Position numbers and translations under genes: made by a program. Under the pieces are notes generated by a model that worked only from the letters and a program-made list of their open reading frames with translations, ran no database searches and had not been told where the DNA came from. Shown piece after piece: positions 36,012 through 47,193 of a stretch of DNA of 64,000 nucleotides. The DNA lies in the NCBI RefSeq assembly GCF_030272615.1, contig NC_081413.1, forward strand, positions 444,999,038 through 445,063,037, in the 5' to 3' direction. This DNA is from Cryptomeria japonica. Lineage: Eukaryota; Streptophyta; Pinopsida; Cupressales; Cupressaceae. How positions within the stretch are numbered: the first letter of the stretch is position 1; each line of letters starts with the position of its first letter.

Positions 36012-38582
36012 AGCTGATCTAGGAGCTAATGTCTTCGCTCTCCTCTCCTTGTCACTCTTAGGACTTTTCTTGAAGACATACTTAAATGGATCCATGTTAT
36101 GATCATACTGTGAAGGGGTCTATTGTAGATTAAATGTACAATTAATACAATGTACTAACATAAATATATCAAAAACACTTAAAAGTTATAATATAGAGAA
36201 CAATGATGTACATGTGCCTTAGATGCTTCTCTAATGGACTGAGGATGGCTCACCATTGGTGTAGAAACTATTGTTATTAGCTATACAAAAAATGTTCAAA
36301 GATTAAATACAATTAATATAATGATAAGTATTGAAGGTTAAAAATAATTAATTTTACATATCAAACAAAAGTGTATTGGATCCTGAGATGCTTCTCCAGT
36401 GCAAGGAGGAGGGTTTGCCATTGACGAAATAGCTATGGATATTTCTCGTATGAAAAAATTATAAGATTATAATATATCACAAGTTCACATGTACATGTGC
36501 ATATAATCATGAAATCAAGAGAATAAAGTAGAGATACATACCTCTGCCCTCTCTTGATCCGCGGCCGAATTAGGTGCATTCAACAAATCCACAAAGCTCA
36601 ATGGCCATTGTACATGTAAAATAGACAAAAAACACTAATCAATCTACAAATCCCAACTAATACTTGATTTCAACATTTTCAAACAATTGTACAACTAAAA
36701 ATATGTTCAATTACCTTCTGCCCACGTTTTGGCATCTTCCAGGATTCTTTTTCTTAGGATGAGCCCTAGATGCAGAGGGGGTACCCTAAAAAAACAAAAT
36801 TAACATGAGATATTAGTATAGATAATAAATAAAACATAATTTTAAAAATCTAAAATTAAATGACTTGCATATTCCATCAAAACAATACAGAAAAAGAGTT
36901 GTACAAAATATGATACCATATAGCCTTGTAGGCCAAAATCGATCACTGAGAGCATGATGTCATAAATCTGGGACATTTCGTCCCCTGTCAACACCTACAA
37001 ACCAGAAATTGGACCAAGCATTAAAGATAGTTAGTATATCTTGTATTTTTTTGAATTCAAAGTGTACTATTCTATTTTAACATGTTACAAAATTTATACC
37101 TCAGGCATCGAAGTTGTAGCTATAGTAACTGGGGGAGGTGTATGGGATATCACTACTGCATCCTAAAATGCATATTATTTGTCTCAATTGAAATCAATGT
37201 ATAAATAAAAATTCATTTATGTAATTACAAATTTAAAGTGACTGATAAATAAAATGTTATGAATTCAAATCGACACACCTATGTCTATGGCTCATGGGCA
37301 AACATCATGTCCATCAACTCATCTGTCAGTGCGACATCCTCAACTATGTGACCCTGACATCTACAACCGCAAATCATGCACAGATGATATGAGGATCCAT
37401 CTGCACCAGCTGCATCATCTATCCTTGAGCATATCTCTGAGAAACTGACACGCATATGTTGGATGGGCTCTCTATCACCCTTTAATGGCTCATCATCCAA
37501 TACAATAGGGTGTGCTAATGACATCCCATGCTGGATGATGGCACTAGTCAATGTTGTGCCTACCTAAAGAGTATGTAGCTCCATCAACTCTTTCAGCTCT
37601 AATGGGAAAGCTTGATGTACCTTGGGTTTGGGTGCTAGGGGGTGGTGACTCTCTGCCATTAATCACCTATGGGCTCTAGATCTATCTTGGGCAGAGCCAC
37701 CACCTCTACCATGAAACTCTCTCATGTCAAAATAGTTTGGCTGCACATTGAGCACAAACTGACAATATATTTTTCTCAAAAAATATAATGGCACCTCATA
37801 ATTATTACAAGGTGGATCATCAAAGACCATCCACCACCTCTTCCAAAAAAGATTCTTCATCTACACATTGGTACACCAATGTATGGGAAACCTCTTTACA
37901 TTAAGAGGTAATGACTGACCAGTTTTGAGATCAACAAAAAGGGCAGATATTTGTTGTTTAGTAATATTTTTATTTTTTACTCCATCGTATGATAGCCCAT
38001 TCACATAGAATTGACGACACCTATCCCTAAAGCTTCCCCATTCGGTAATTTATGTGGAAACAACTATGGCACCACTAGCTAATGTTTCTAGGCTAGTGGC
38101 GAGGGATTGATGATGGTCAAGTTCAGAAGTTTTCAATTTAACAATCAGTCTATTGATTTTAGATGTATTTTGTCCTAACTGATTAATTAATTCTTCCTAT
38201 GTTTCAGGTGTGCTATCAAAAGGAGGAATTGGGGGTTGTTCTTGTGTGTTTTCAAGAGGTGCATTTGGTTGTTCTTGTGGGTTTTCAGGAGGTGCATTTG
38301 GTTGTTCTTGTTCTGGATTAGAAGAATCTAGTTTTTGAAGCAAAAAATGAAAAAACCTAATCAAAATTAATGAAATTAAATTCAAAATGTAAAACAAATT
38401 GCATAAACTGGAAGGAAAGACAAAAATAAACAAAAACTAACCTTGATCCATAGATTGGAGGACAAATATAGCACCTCGTTCGTGGTTTAGGAGAGGAAAT
38501 GGGGAAAAAACGAAGTTAAAAACACGCTATTCACGAGTAAATGAGACCCAGTTTTTTTTTTAAACATTTTTTACTAGGCACC

Positions 38583-38786
38583 ACATATGCAGTTTTAATT
38601 GGATTATTAGCACGTATGCACTTATTTTCCTATGAGCAATGCGTACGCGCTCATTTTCCTAATCATAGTGCATACGCTCTCATTTTCCTAAAAGCAGCGT
38701 GTACACACTATCTTCTCTAGGCTTGGGAAGAACAAACCTAAGCGCGTACGTGGGAATTTTAAATTTTAAAACCACGTACGTGCTGC
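38583..38786. promoter_or_regulatory. Element B subterminal motif cluster, right
   Basis: Variants of one motif: CACATATGCAG (38582), GCACGTATGCAC (38610), GCGTACGCGC (38641), GTGCATACGCTC (38668), GCGTGTACACAC (38697), GCGCGTACGTGG (38742) and CCACGTACGTGCTGC (38772). They lie within 270 bp of the right end and mirror the left-end clusters. Confidence 0.7.
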
Positions 38787-38802
38787 TTGTTTTTCCACAT
38801 TT

Positions 38803-38850
38803 TTTTGGGTGGTGTCCACTTTTCTAACCACCATCTTTGTGCACATGCCC
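38803..38850 (-). repeat. Element B right terminal inverted repeat
   Basis: The reverse complement starts GGGCATGTGCACAAAGATGG and contains AGTGGACAC, matching 4703-4751. The next four bases (38851-38854) are the TGAA duplication, and then the 5' LTR of A resumes. Confidence 0.88.
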
Positions 38851-38854
38851 TGAA

Positions 38855-39390
38855 GAAGATACAAAACTGATCAATTTGACAGAAAAGTGTCATCGTTAGA
38901 TCAATGACTTGTTGCTCTTTAATAATTGCAGCACAATAAAATCCTTTAACCGGGTGGACTTTAATAGGTCCCTTTGTAAAATCCATTAACTAGGTGACAT
39001 CCTAAATGATGATCCTAAGTCCTTTAACAAGGCTACCTTTAACAAGGTAAAGGTTCTAACAGGCCTTGAAGAAAATCCCTTAACTGGGTGGCACCTAACC
39101 ATGTCTTTGTAATCTCCTAACAAGGATGGCTCCTCACCGAGCGTACGTAAGAATAGTGTAGATTTTATGAGTTTCTACTTACACCGTGGTTATTTCCCAT
39201 TTGGGTTTCTACGTGATAAATCTTGATTATCATTGGTGTTTATTTTTGTGTGTGCAAATTTCTTATTAATGGTGATTATACTGATAAGTGTTAAAGTTTG
39301 AATAAGAGTTTTGATTAGGGTTAAATCTGTAATAAACTGGTATGGTGTTGATTCACCCCCCCCGCTCTCAGTGATCGGTTAATATTAACA
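38855..39390 (+). repeat. Element A 5' LTR, right part
   Basis: Aligns with 49625-50159. It holds the CTAAC-type motif series and ends TAATATTAACA. Confidence 0.88.
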
Positions 39391-39392
39391 AT

Positions 39393-39402
39393 TGGTATCA
39401 GA
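39393..39402 (+). other. Element A primer-binding site
   Basis: TGGTATCAGA two bases after the LTR, then diverging (TCC in place of GC). Initiator tRNA-Met type. Confidence 0.8.
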
Positions 39403-39447
39403 TCCTAGGTCCCCTGAAGAAAATTTTAATAGCTTGAGGAAAAGATC

Positions 39448-39837
39448 ATGGAGGAATGTCGGTATCAGAAGCAGCTTGATGAAGCTAACGAGATGATTGC
39501 TCAACTGAAGGAGAGACTAAAAAAATCTCTTGCTAAATGGAAGGAACTCACTCTACAACTTAATGAGGGTCAGGATATCATAGATCAACTCTCTGATCAG
39601 AGTGGATCTGAAGAAGAAGAAGAGGCAGTCTCCGAACTGATGGAAAAGAACAAGAAGTTGGATGAAGAAATCACAAATCTAAAAAGAGAGCATGAAAGTC
39701 AGACCCTGAGAATGATTGAAATACTAGTAGCCAACATGATATTAGAAGAAAGAAAGAGAAATGTAGATGAACCACTATCAAAAGTTGAAAAAGCTAGAAG
39801 GCCTACTGAAGAAGCGCTAAGAGAGAATTATGGCTAA
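39448..39837 (+). CDS. Element A ORF1: short coiled-coil protein
   Basis: ATG at 39448, 129 codons, no internal stop. Almost entirely charged heptad sequence (IAQLKERLKKSLAKWKELT; EEEEEAVSELMEKN), so a coiled coil is predicted over most of it. It has no zinc knuckle, unlike ORF1 of element D at the equivalent place, so it is probably a shortened version that may act only as an assembly domain. It follows the primer site at the usual distance for gag. No known enzyme motif. Confidence 0.6.
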   Translation: MEECRYQKQLDEANEMIAQLKERLKKSLAKWKELTLQLNEGQDIIDQLSDQSGSEEEEEAVSELMEKNKKLDEEITNLKREHESQTLRMIEILVANMILEERKRNVDEPLSKVEKARRPTEEALRENYG

Positions 39838-40254
39838 TTCCCCATAACCAAAGTGAGGTAATTCTTATTTTCATTACCTAGACGAGTTTCCATATTGTTT
39901 GCAATTCTTCATTGGTGAAGTGTTAAGAGTATAAGTGTTAAAGGTTGTATTGCTACTAGTAGGGAAGTTATACTGGTAAATTATAAAATGTTACCTGTTG
40001 AGGTTATACAACTTAACCATTGTAAAAACGTATTGAACAACTTAACTTATAAATAAGGTAATGAAAGCTTATTTTGTTTACCTTGCTTTCATCTGTGCAT
40101 TTGAGAGCTCCTAGTGCGATCAAAGGCTTTCTAAATCTGTTAAGTGCATTTTGTGTAAAGTTAGTTTGGAGATCAAGTACTGAAGCTTTGGTGATCAGAA
40201 GCTCTAGCAGAAATGGTAGAAGAAACTAATCTGTGAATTCTATTCTAATTCATC
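39838..40254 (+). other. Element A spacer between ORF1 and ORF2
   Basis: No reading frame of note; AT-rich, with scattered stops. In element D the equivalent interval (22890-23204) is also non-coding. Confidence 0.5.
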
Positions 40255-41358
40255 ATGGCAGCTTCCATGTTGACCCCTATATTGGTTGAGGTTGTTAAGG
40301 AACCACAACCTGAGTTCAAGCTGCATCCTATAAATGTCAGAGAAATTGATAAAATCAGTGAGCTATCTTCTATGCCCTCTAGTGTGTTACTGATTGAAGA
40401 TGTATGTTCCTTTATCCATTGTAAGCTTGAAGATATTGGAGATAAATTCATTCAAGATGAATTCAAAGGGTTCTACACAATGGTCTATTGAAGGTAGAAC
40501 ATATGCATCTGAACACCAAGGGTTTGTCATATGTTGTTGATATTCCAAATCAATTCCATGTGGATTGGATCATATATGTTCTAAGTAGAGTACATGACCA
40601 ATTTCTATGGTTGGAAGCTGAAGCTCCAATCTAAATCACAAAGGATGTGATCCGAAGAGTAACACGGTTCAGTGAAATAGGCAAAATACTAACCCTAAGG
40701 ACAATATCATCTAATGAAGTCACTCGGCTGACTAAATCTTGATATGACAAGAGAGAAATAATATTCACTCATATTGAGGATGTAGAAGTAAGGTTTTCAT
40801 CTATAGTAATAGCGTATAGAGTGTCAAGCAGTGCTATCCATGCACCTCACCAGATCATCAAAGAGGATGCAACATACGACATTTGTGAGATGATAAGGAG
40901 TCAATTCCTAGTAAACATGGACCGAATTAAGAAGGAAAAAAAGAAATCATTCAAGTATGGTTGAATACTGCTATGTATCCTCTTCTATGTGCAAAACGTC
41001 TTTCTCGGTAAGGGCAATGTAGTGTGTTCTATAGATAAACCTATCACAGTTCAGATAGGTGAAATGATTAGAGACTTAGGTGATAAGTTTGGAAAGACAA
41101 TGTGGGGTTACTTTAAATAATTTCAAACTAGAATGCATCAAATAGAAAGAATCCCAACCGGTATGGTTAAAAAATACAAGGACACTATTTTCTTTCTTGT
41201 TGACATTGATTGTTGTATTATTCAAGCGGTTGAACCTAGAACTTTCTGGATACCTGCTATGGGTTATGAGATCGGGGAAGACATTGCCAATATATATGCA
41301 AACATGTTACTATCTAAACCAATAGATAGAAAAGCTAAGAGATTTGGAACTTATGAGG
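40255..41358 (+). pseudogene. Element A ORF2, N-terminal part (homologue of D ORF2)
   Basis: MAASMLTPI at 40255 lines up with MASSLVLEF of element D. Shared landmarks in order: a FIHC/YIHC motif, VLSRVHDQFLWLE against VLSRVHGVFFWLD, ITKDVIRRVT against ITKEVVKVVT, and EPRTFWIPAMGYE against IPRTIWVTEMGYE. Stops and frameshifts fall at 40489, 40634, 40740 and 40964. It ends at 41358, where unit H is inserted, and resumes at 47194. The function is unknown, but conservation between two diverged elements suggests it once did something for them. Confidence 0.7.
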
Positions 41359-41639
41359 TGTCATGCCCAAAATTTAAGGGCAAAAACAGAACGATTTTTT
41401 TTTTAAATACAAATTAATTAACAAGTTCGCTCACACGACAAGCGTTATTGAAACTTCCATAATTATACTCGAGCTAATTCTGAAAAGAACCAAGCATCGA
41501 AATGTTGTTTAATTTTATTTGCGGAAAGCTATCTGGTTTAATTTTATCTCCATGAGAAGCCTAGTCATTAAATTTATTAAATCCATTATGTTAAAGGAGA
41601 GGAAAATTAATTCAATCTCCAAAATGACTATAAAGTCTA

Positions 41640-41678
<39 letters not shown>

Positions 41679-41702
41679 TACTTATTCCAAAATATACCAG
41701 AG

Positions 41703-41705
<3 letters not shown>

Positions 41706-41793
<88 letters not shown>
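41706..41793. repeat. (TA)n microsatellite, about 43 units
   Basis: Pure TA run; a shorter one precedes it at 41645-41671. Confidence 0.97.
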
Positions 41794-41797
<4 letters not shown>

Positions 41798-42074
41798 CAT
41801 ATATTTATAAATTTTAATTCTTCTAAAATAACTTTCCAAAATAATAAACAATATTTTCCCAACCCTAATTAGGTTTCTTTTTTTTTTTTATAATATATTA
41901 TCAACTCTTAAACTATCATATTATTTTATTTCCTCTAACCCTAACCCTACCCGGGCTAGGGTTTAATCTCTTTTTTTTTGTTTACCACTAAATTTTTTTA
42001 ACAGGGCCGAAACCCCAAGGTGGCGCCCATTTTCACTGCAGGTTTGATGAAGGCGACAGGGAGGGCCGAGGTGC

Positions 42075-42275
42075 CACTGTGTGGGCGCATAGTGGGCGCC
42101 GCGGCACCACTATGTGTCCACACAGTGGGTGCCGTTAGCGGCTCACACCACTGTGTGGCCACACAGTGGCGGCCGCGGCCGTCCACTATGTGTCCACACA
42201 GTGGGAGCCGAGCGGCCCGCACTGTGTGTGCACACAGTGGGTGTCGCGCGGCCCTCACTGTGCGTACACACAGTG
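42075..42275. repeat. Array of six 20-bp palindromes, GC-rich
   Basis: Palindromes start at 42075, 42108, 42149, 42184, 42220 and 42256, spaced 33-41 bp. Consensus CACTRTGTGNNCACACAGTG. The third (42149-42168) is a perfect 20-bp palindrome; the first is imperfect. Linkers are rich in GGCGCC/GCGGCC. Bases 42030-42290 form a GC island in otherwise AT-rich DNA. Confidence 0.9.
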
Positions 42276-42549
42276 GGGCTTGTGTGGAACCCAATTTCCC
42301 CTTTTTTTTTAATTTTTTTTTTCTTTTAAATATATTATATATAAATATATATATATATGTATATATATTTATATATATATATATTTATATAAATTTATAT
42401 ATATAAAAGTTTTAAAGGTGAAAATATATAAAAATATATATATTTTAAAAAAAATAAGATTTACATACAAAATTTTAAACAAATAACAATGGGAACACAT
42501 TATGTAAATCCAAAATTACATGTGCACAAATAAACATTTAAGCATATAT

Positions 42550-42598
<49 letters not shown>

Positions 42599-45500
42599 AA
42601 TAATTGATATATAACTTAGGCTCTTTTATTTATTTATTCTAATTGCTGATAAAAGAAATAGAAGTAGATCTTTTGCTAAACTTTTATTCTAACACTTTTT
42701 GATTTTCTTAAAATACATCATTCTATTCTGAAATAAAACACATTCATTGATTTTTCCACTAATAAAACAATTAATTAAAATACTCTTATTCTTTTTTTTA
42801 TACTTAGAATTCTTCAACAAAATAACCCATACTTTTCAACAAGTAGAATATAGATAAAATTCATTTGAAACTAATTTTTCCATAATACAAAAGAAGCTTT
42901 TACATGCAACTCAAAGAAGCTTTTCTTTTTCTGAAACACAAATAGAAGTAGAAATAAAACAAACTTTTACAACTCTAAGATATTCTGCATATTTACAGGA
43001 TGTTTCTTTGCTTAGCTACAACAATAAATCCTCAAGTCTATTTTCAAGAACTACAACTTGCTTCTCTTTTCTATGAAAGAGGCATACTTCTATAACAAAT
43101 TTAAACATATATTTGCAACTGGATTTAAGTATCTTCAACAATAATCTTCTCTATCTTTTCATGGTTCCTATTCTCTTTCTCCTGACTTTCCTGCATAATA
43201 GAAAACACAAATATGACCACGGAGTGCTCACCTCCTAGCCTAGGCTAACTGGTAGCCACCCCCGAGCTTGGAGAACCAATTCCTAGATGGGTAACATACA
43301 GGCAAACACATAGAAGGCAATGCATACAGATTTTCAAACACACTCCCAACTTGGCTTCACAGCACCACACTTTGGTGATGATCTTTTCAAAGGGTCGTAG
43401 TGGACCAATACCCTGAGGAGAACTACAAGTATGAAATAAACAAGAAGACACCTCATGGCACAATAAATATATCAAGAATCTCAACCCCTTATTCCTTATG
43501 CCCCCCAAAGGCATTCTAGCCTTATATCCCTCCTTACGACCCCCATTGCACAAACAGGCCATGTAGCAAGGGTCACACAAAGATCCCTTGTGATCGCTCT
43601 CAAAAGAGAGTCTCTCACTCGAGGGTTGTCACTGCTACCACCCACAAGATCCTCTTCTCTTCCAAGAGAAAGAGGTCTTGAGGAAACTCCCAAAACACAA
43701 CACCAATCATAATGCAAAAATACCAAAAGATTATTCAACAAAAACATTCAAGAAACACAGATTTCTTACACCAACAACCTTCCAGACATAAGCAAAAAGA
43801 AGACATTATAATGAATAACTGAAACCAACCTTAATCTGCCCAAAGGTATTATGATATTTGATGAAGAGCTGCCCAATCCACAAATCTTTTTCCATCTACC
43901 CTTAATCAATTTTTCTATTCCATAACATTATTTTCTTTTCAAAATTTCTCTTGTCTCCAAAAATGGAGAGTGGGTGATTACCCTTCAGTTCCCAAAAATC
44001 TTGCTTAAGAAGCTCATTCTCTGAGTTCTCACAAGTTTCCAAAAACTAAAAGGGAAAGAAAGCAAAAATGCAAAAAGAGTCCCATTCGAATAAGAAAAAA
44101 CTAAATTAGATTTAACTTCTAAATTTTGAATTTTCGCACAACTCAAAAAAGCCAAATTTTAAAGCGTTAAAAAGATCATTATAAAGTAGAAACTTGCCTA
44201 AAATTACCCCTAACCCCTAGGTATACCTTATGGGCTTTAGAAACCCTATTAACCTACCCCTAGGTGTTCATTTAACTCATTTTAAACCCTTCTGAAGTTT
44301 ATTTTCGGGTCAAACATAAGTTGACCACCCCAATTATTATATTCCCAAAGTATTAATGACAACACATTATTTTATTTAAGAAAAACTATAATTAAACACT
44401 TTCCCACCAAGAGACAATAAAACATTTAAATTTAAATCCACGCATGTGTCAAGTGACACAAATAAAACACTTCTACAAAATAAAACATGAAATTGTCTCT
44501 TGTGGTTTTTTTACACATTAAATTTAAATAACACTTAACACTCATGCAACATATACTGTTACGAATAAAATACAACACAAACGGGGTGTTGTCTCTCCAA
44601 ATAGACAAACCCTAGCTTACGAACATACATAAGTCTAGGTTTGATTCTCCGTAATTTTCCATGGTCACATGGTAAATTTCCTGCGCATCTCAATTTACAC
44701 ATTAGTACTTTCAAATATCCACATATAATGTAATTCAAAGGACTAACAATACACATCATCACTTGCATACAATTTTCATCTGCACAGATTAAATACATCT
44801 TTTATCAAGCAAATTCACATAAGCAATTTCATCCCAATTCACATAAACTTAACCATACATCATAATTCTATATTCATAGTAAAGTCCTGCAATTTCAATA
44901 ATGACATACCTCCTCTCAAATTTATCCTATTCTAGGATCATCTAGAGTTTTGTATCTATAAAGCATATAAATGAAGCATCCACATTCATAAATGTTACCC
45001 AATCACAGAATCATATAAGTTCTTCATCCAGACATAGCTGACATACGTTAAATCAAGATTATCCAATCAATGGGTCTTTTAGGATTTCAACTTCATAACA
45101 CATCAAAAGTACACCACTAGGTGCGATAACTCTATAACTTGGTTCAATTATTTTTCTCACAAACCTATCTGCCTAACACAGTCCATTCTATTGAATTATA
45201 AAGCATTTATTAATAGGTCAAACAGGGTCAACTAAGTAAATCAAAGCTTGGTTTGGGGAAGGCCTTACATCCTCCTCCCCTAGGGTTCGACTTACTCCTG
45301 GAAGTCGCATGAGTAGAAATTCAAAGTAGGGACATAACCTTTCCCTCCATTTCCATAAGTTACTCAAACTATTACCTTGCCTAATAGAAGGATGAAATAC
45401 CAAAATCAACTTATTATTGTAATTAACTTACTATCTTCACAAGGTTAAATTCTTAGTATTTTTATTACATCTCCCTTCGATCTTAGGTAGGTGTTTGCAA

Positions 45501-47193
45501 AGCTCTATCTTTCAACGACTTACATTATTTTACCCTCCAAATCATAATCAAGGTTACACATATAGAATTTTCTAGGAGTTCTACTGGTTTAGGACTTGTT
45601 TAAAAGTATGCTTATGCTACTATATTCACGTCCAAGCATGTTACTTAAGAAAACCGACATCACACTTAACCACAATGAAGCTACTTATTCTACATTCGAG
45701 GCACCTCATTAGGGTGTTAATATAATATTCATAAAATCATCCTAGGTGCATAATTTCTTCCTACTTTCTTAGGTGACAAGGCAAAAGCATATTTAGGTTC
45801 TTCAATCCCGCCCTTATATAGGATAGTTTTCTACCACTAGGGATTAACATGTTTTTTTTTTTTGTTTTTTTTTTGTTTTGTTTTTTTTCTAGGCTCCAAG
45901 GTTTAAGCTTTATAGGGAGCATCATTCGCAATCTTCCAACCATTAAGGTACACAACACCCCCATTCTAAGGGAGTGATAGAAATTATTAAAACTTATTTT
46001 AAATACCATCCACACAATCCTCTCCATACCCATGCCAAATTTACTAGTCGAAAATCATTACTTTCACAATTCATTAGGTCTAGGTCTCACTATTGTTATA
46101 AATTTTCTCTCTTCGATTACTCACAATTAATTTTACTTAGGAGGATATTCCTTCCTTTATCTTAATTTGATTAAAAAAAAACTCATTCTTTGTTAATTCT
46201 TGTGCCTAATTTCACTCCTTGCGGTATTCTCCCTTGACACACTATCAATGGTTCAACGAACATGATAGACATTTACACAAATCACATCACTAGGGCTAGT
46301 TGTATCAACCATCAACATGACCACTTGACACTTTACAAGATCAAAATACAAGTTACTTCTGCCAAGTCCAATAAAAGAAGAAAAATGCCGGCAATTAAAA
46401 AAAAATATTAAAGCTAGAAACACGGCAAGTGCCATAGTTCATATAAAAAGAAACATAAATTTTAGTGGTCTTCTCTTCATAAACAAAATAAACCAAAAAG
46501 AAAATCCTAGCCCCAGTGTCACAATATACTCTTCAAAGAAAATCAAAATTAATGTTGGATCAAACTCAAAACAAGATGACCATTCTAGCCATGCTATAGG
46601 GAGTAACCGCAACACATCACCCAAGATCATGCGTCCTGAGTGTGTTAGGAAGTGATTATTAGACTCTTGAGATTTTAGATTCTTTAAACTCCTTTATCAA
46701 TTTATGAAATACATTCTTATATGCAGGAGATTACATTCATTTTTTTTTTTAAATCATGTTCGATTTTTAACCTTCACGTGCTAACTATTTCAAGCCACAC
46801 TTTTCGATATAATCCACTATCTATTTAAGGTTATTAACATCCTTAATTATATCTAGCAGGTGATTGCACTAACTCTACTATTCTCCACCCATTCCTCTTG
46901 GACTTCCATTAATTATCTTAATATGCTAAGCCCTAACTCAATGTTACGTGGTAGATTAAAGCATCGGCACTTTCATGTCTTATACGCACAGTTAATAGTT
47001 TGGTACAAAAATGACACTTGTTTACTTGGAATCTCTTATGATTTGAATAATGTAATCTTATAGTTTTTACTAGGGACATTATTTGTTTTCTTAGCACCTT
47101 ATGCCAACTCTTGTATTTTCACCTCCAATATTCACTTGCCTTCCTTAGGTAGGAGACATTCAAGGTGTGCATGATGAGGGTGTTGACATGTGG

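Larger units (their letters stand above)
28869..38451 (-). pseudogene. Element B second gene, at least 10 exons, unknown function
   Basis: Exons inferred from splice signals, in order: 38451-38442 (Met-Asp-Gln), 38327 to about 37290 (Pro/Gln/Glu repeats, then EWGSFRDRCRQFYVNG and a Cys-rich CMICGCRCQGH), 37162-37100, 36994-36917, 36785-36715, 36596-36542, about 36432-36380, about 36260-36215, 36119-36012 joined to 29057-29047 (split by element E), and 28931-28869. The phases of exons 1-6 and 9-10 agree across AG/GT junctions; exons 7-8 are less sure. Exon 2 has at least five stops, mostly TAG/TAA where CAG/CAA would fit. The C terminus is basic (KLRTASKRL). I do not recognise the family. Its place inside B suggests an accessory transposition protein, perhaps DNA-binding. 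Confidence 0.6.
4703..38850. mobile_element. Element B: large DNA transposon, Sola-like (34 kb including nested insertions)
   Basis: The ends are inverted repeats starting GGG, flanked by TGAA at 4699-4702 and 38851-38854. The intact 3' LTR of element A holds one copy at the matching place and gives the empty site. Inside are a DDE/D transposase gene on + and a multi-exon second gene on -, arranged convergently, with GCGTACGYGC-type motifs near both ends. Removing the LINE (about 7.3 kb), D (6.5 kb) and E (7.0 kb) leaves about 13.4 kb. From memory of the published family descriptions, a 4-bp duplication, GRG termini and a DDD-type transposase point to Sola, probably Sola2. That family call is inference; the element boundaries are read directly. 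Confidence 0.8.
41359..47188. mobile_element. Unit H: 5.8-kb LTR-like insertion in element A ORF2
   Basis: The ends are TGTCA...TGACA. The flanks are TGAGG (41354-41358) and TGTGG (47189-47193), a possible duplication with one change. Removing it joins the A frame at Tyr-Glu-Glu. No internal long direct repeat and no protein motif on either strand, so a solo LTR of a long-LTR family is the simplest reading. It holds AT microsatellites (41642-41672, 41706-41793, 42338-42410, 42543-42595), a GC-rich palindrome array, and otherwise AT-rich unique sequence (42600-47150) in which I see no gene. Confidence 0.6.

Noticed and set aside
4703-38850. Element B as a CACTA or Mutator transposon
   Set aside because: The ends do not start CACTA/CACTG, the duplication is 4 bp and not 3 or 9, and the transposase motifs do not match as I know them.
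42020-42406. Open frames with a repeated HTVG-type motif in the GC island
   Set aside because: The repeat is a by-product of the palindrome array, and overlapping frames on both strands look equally repetitive.
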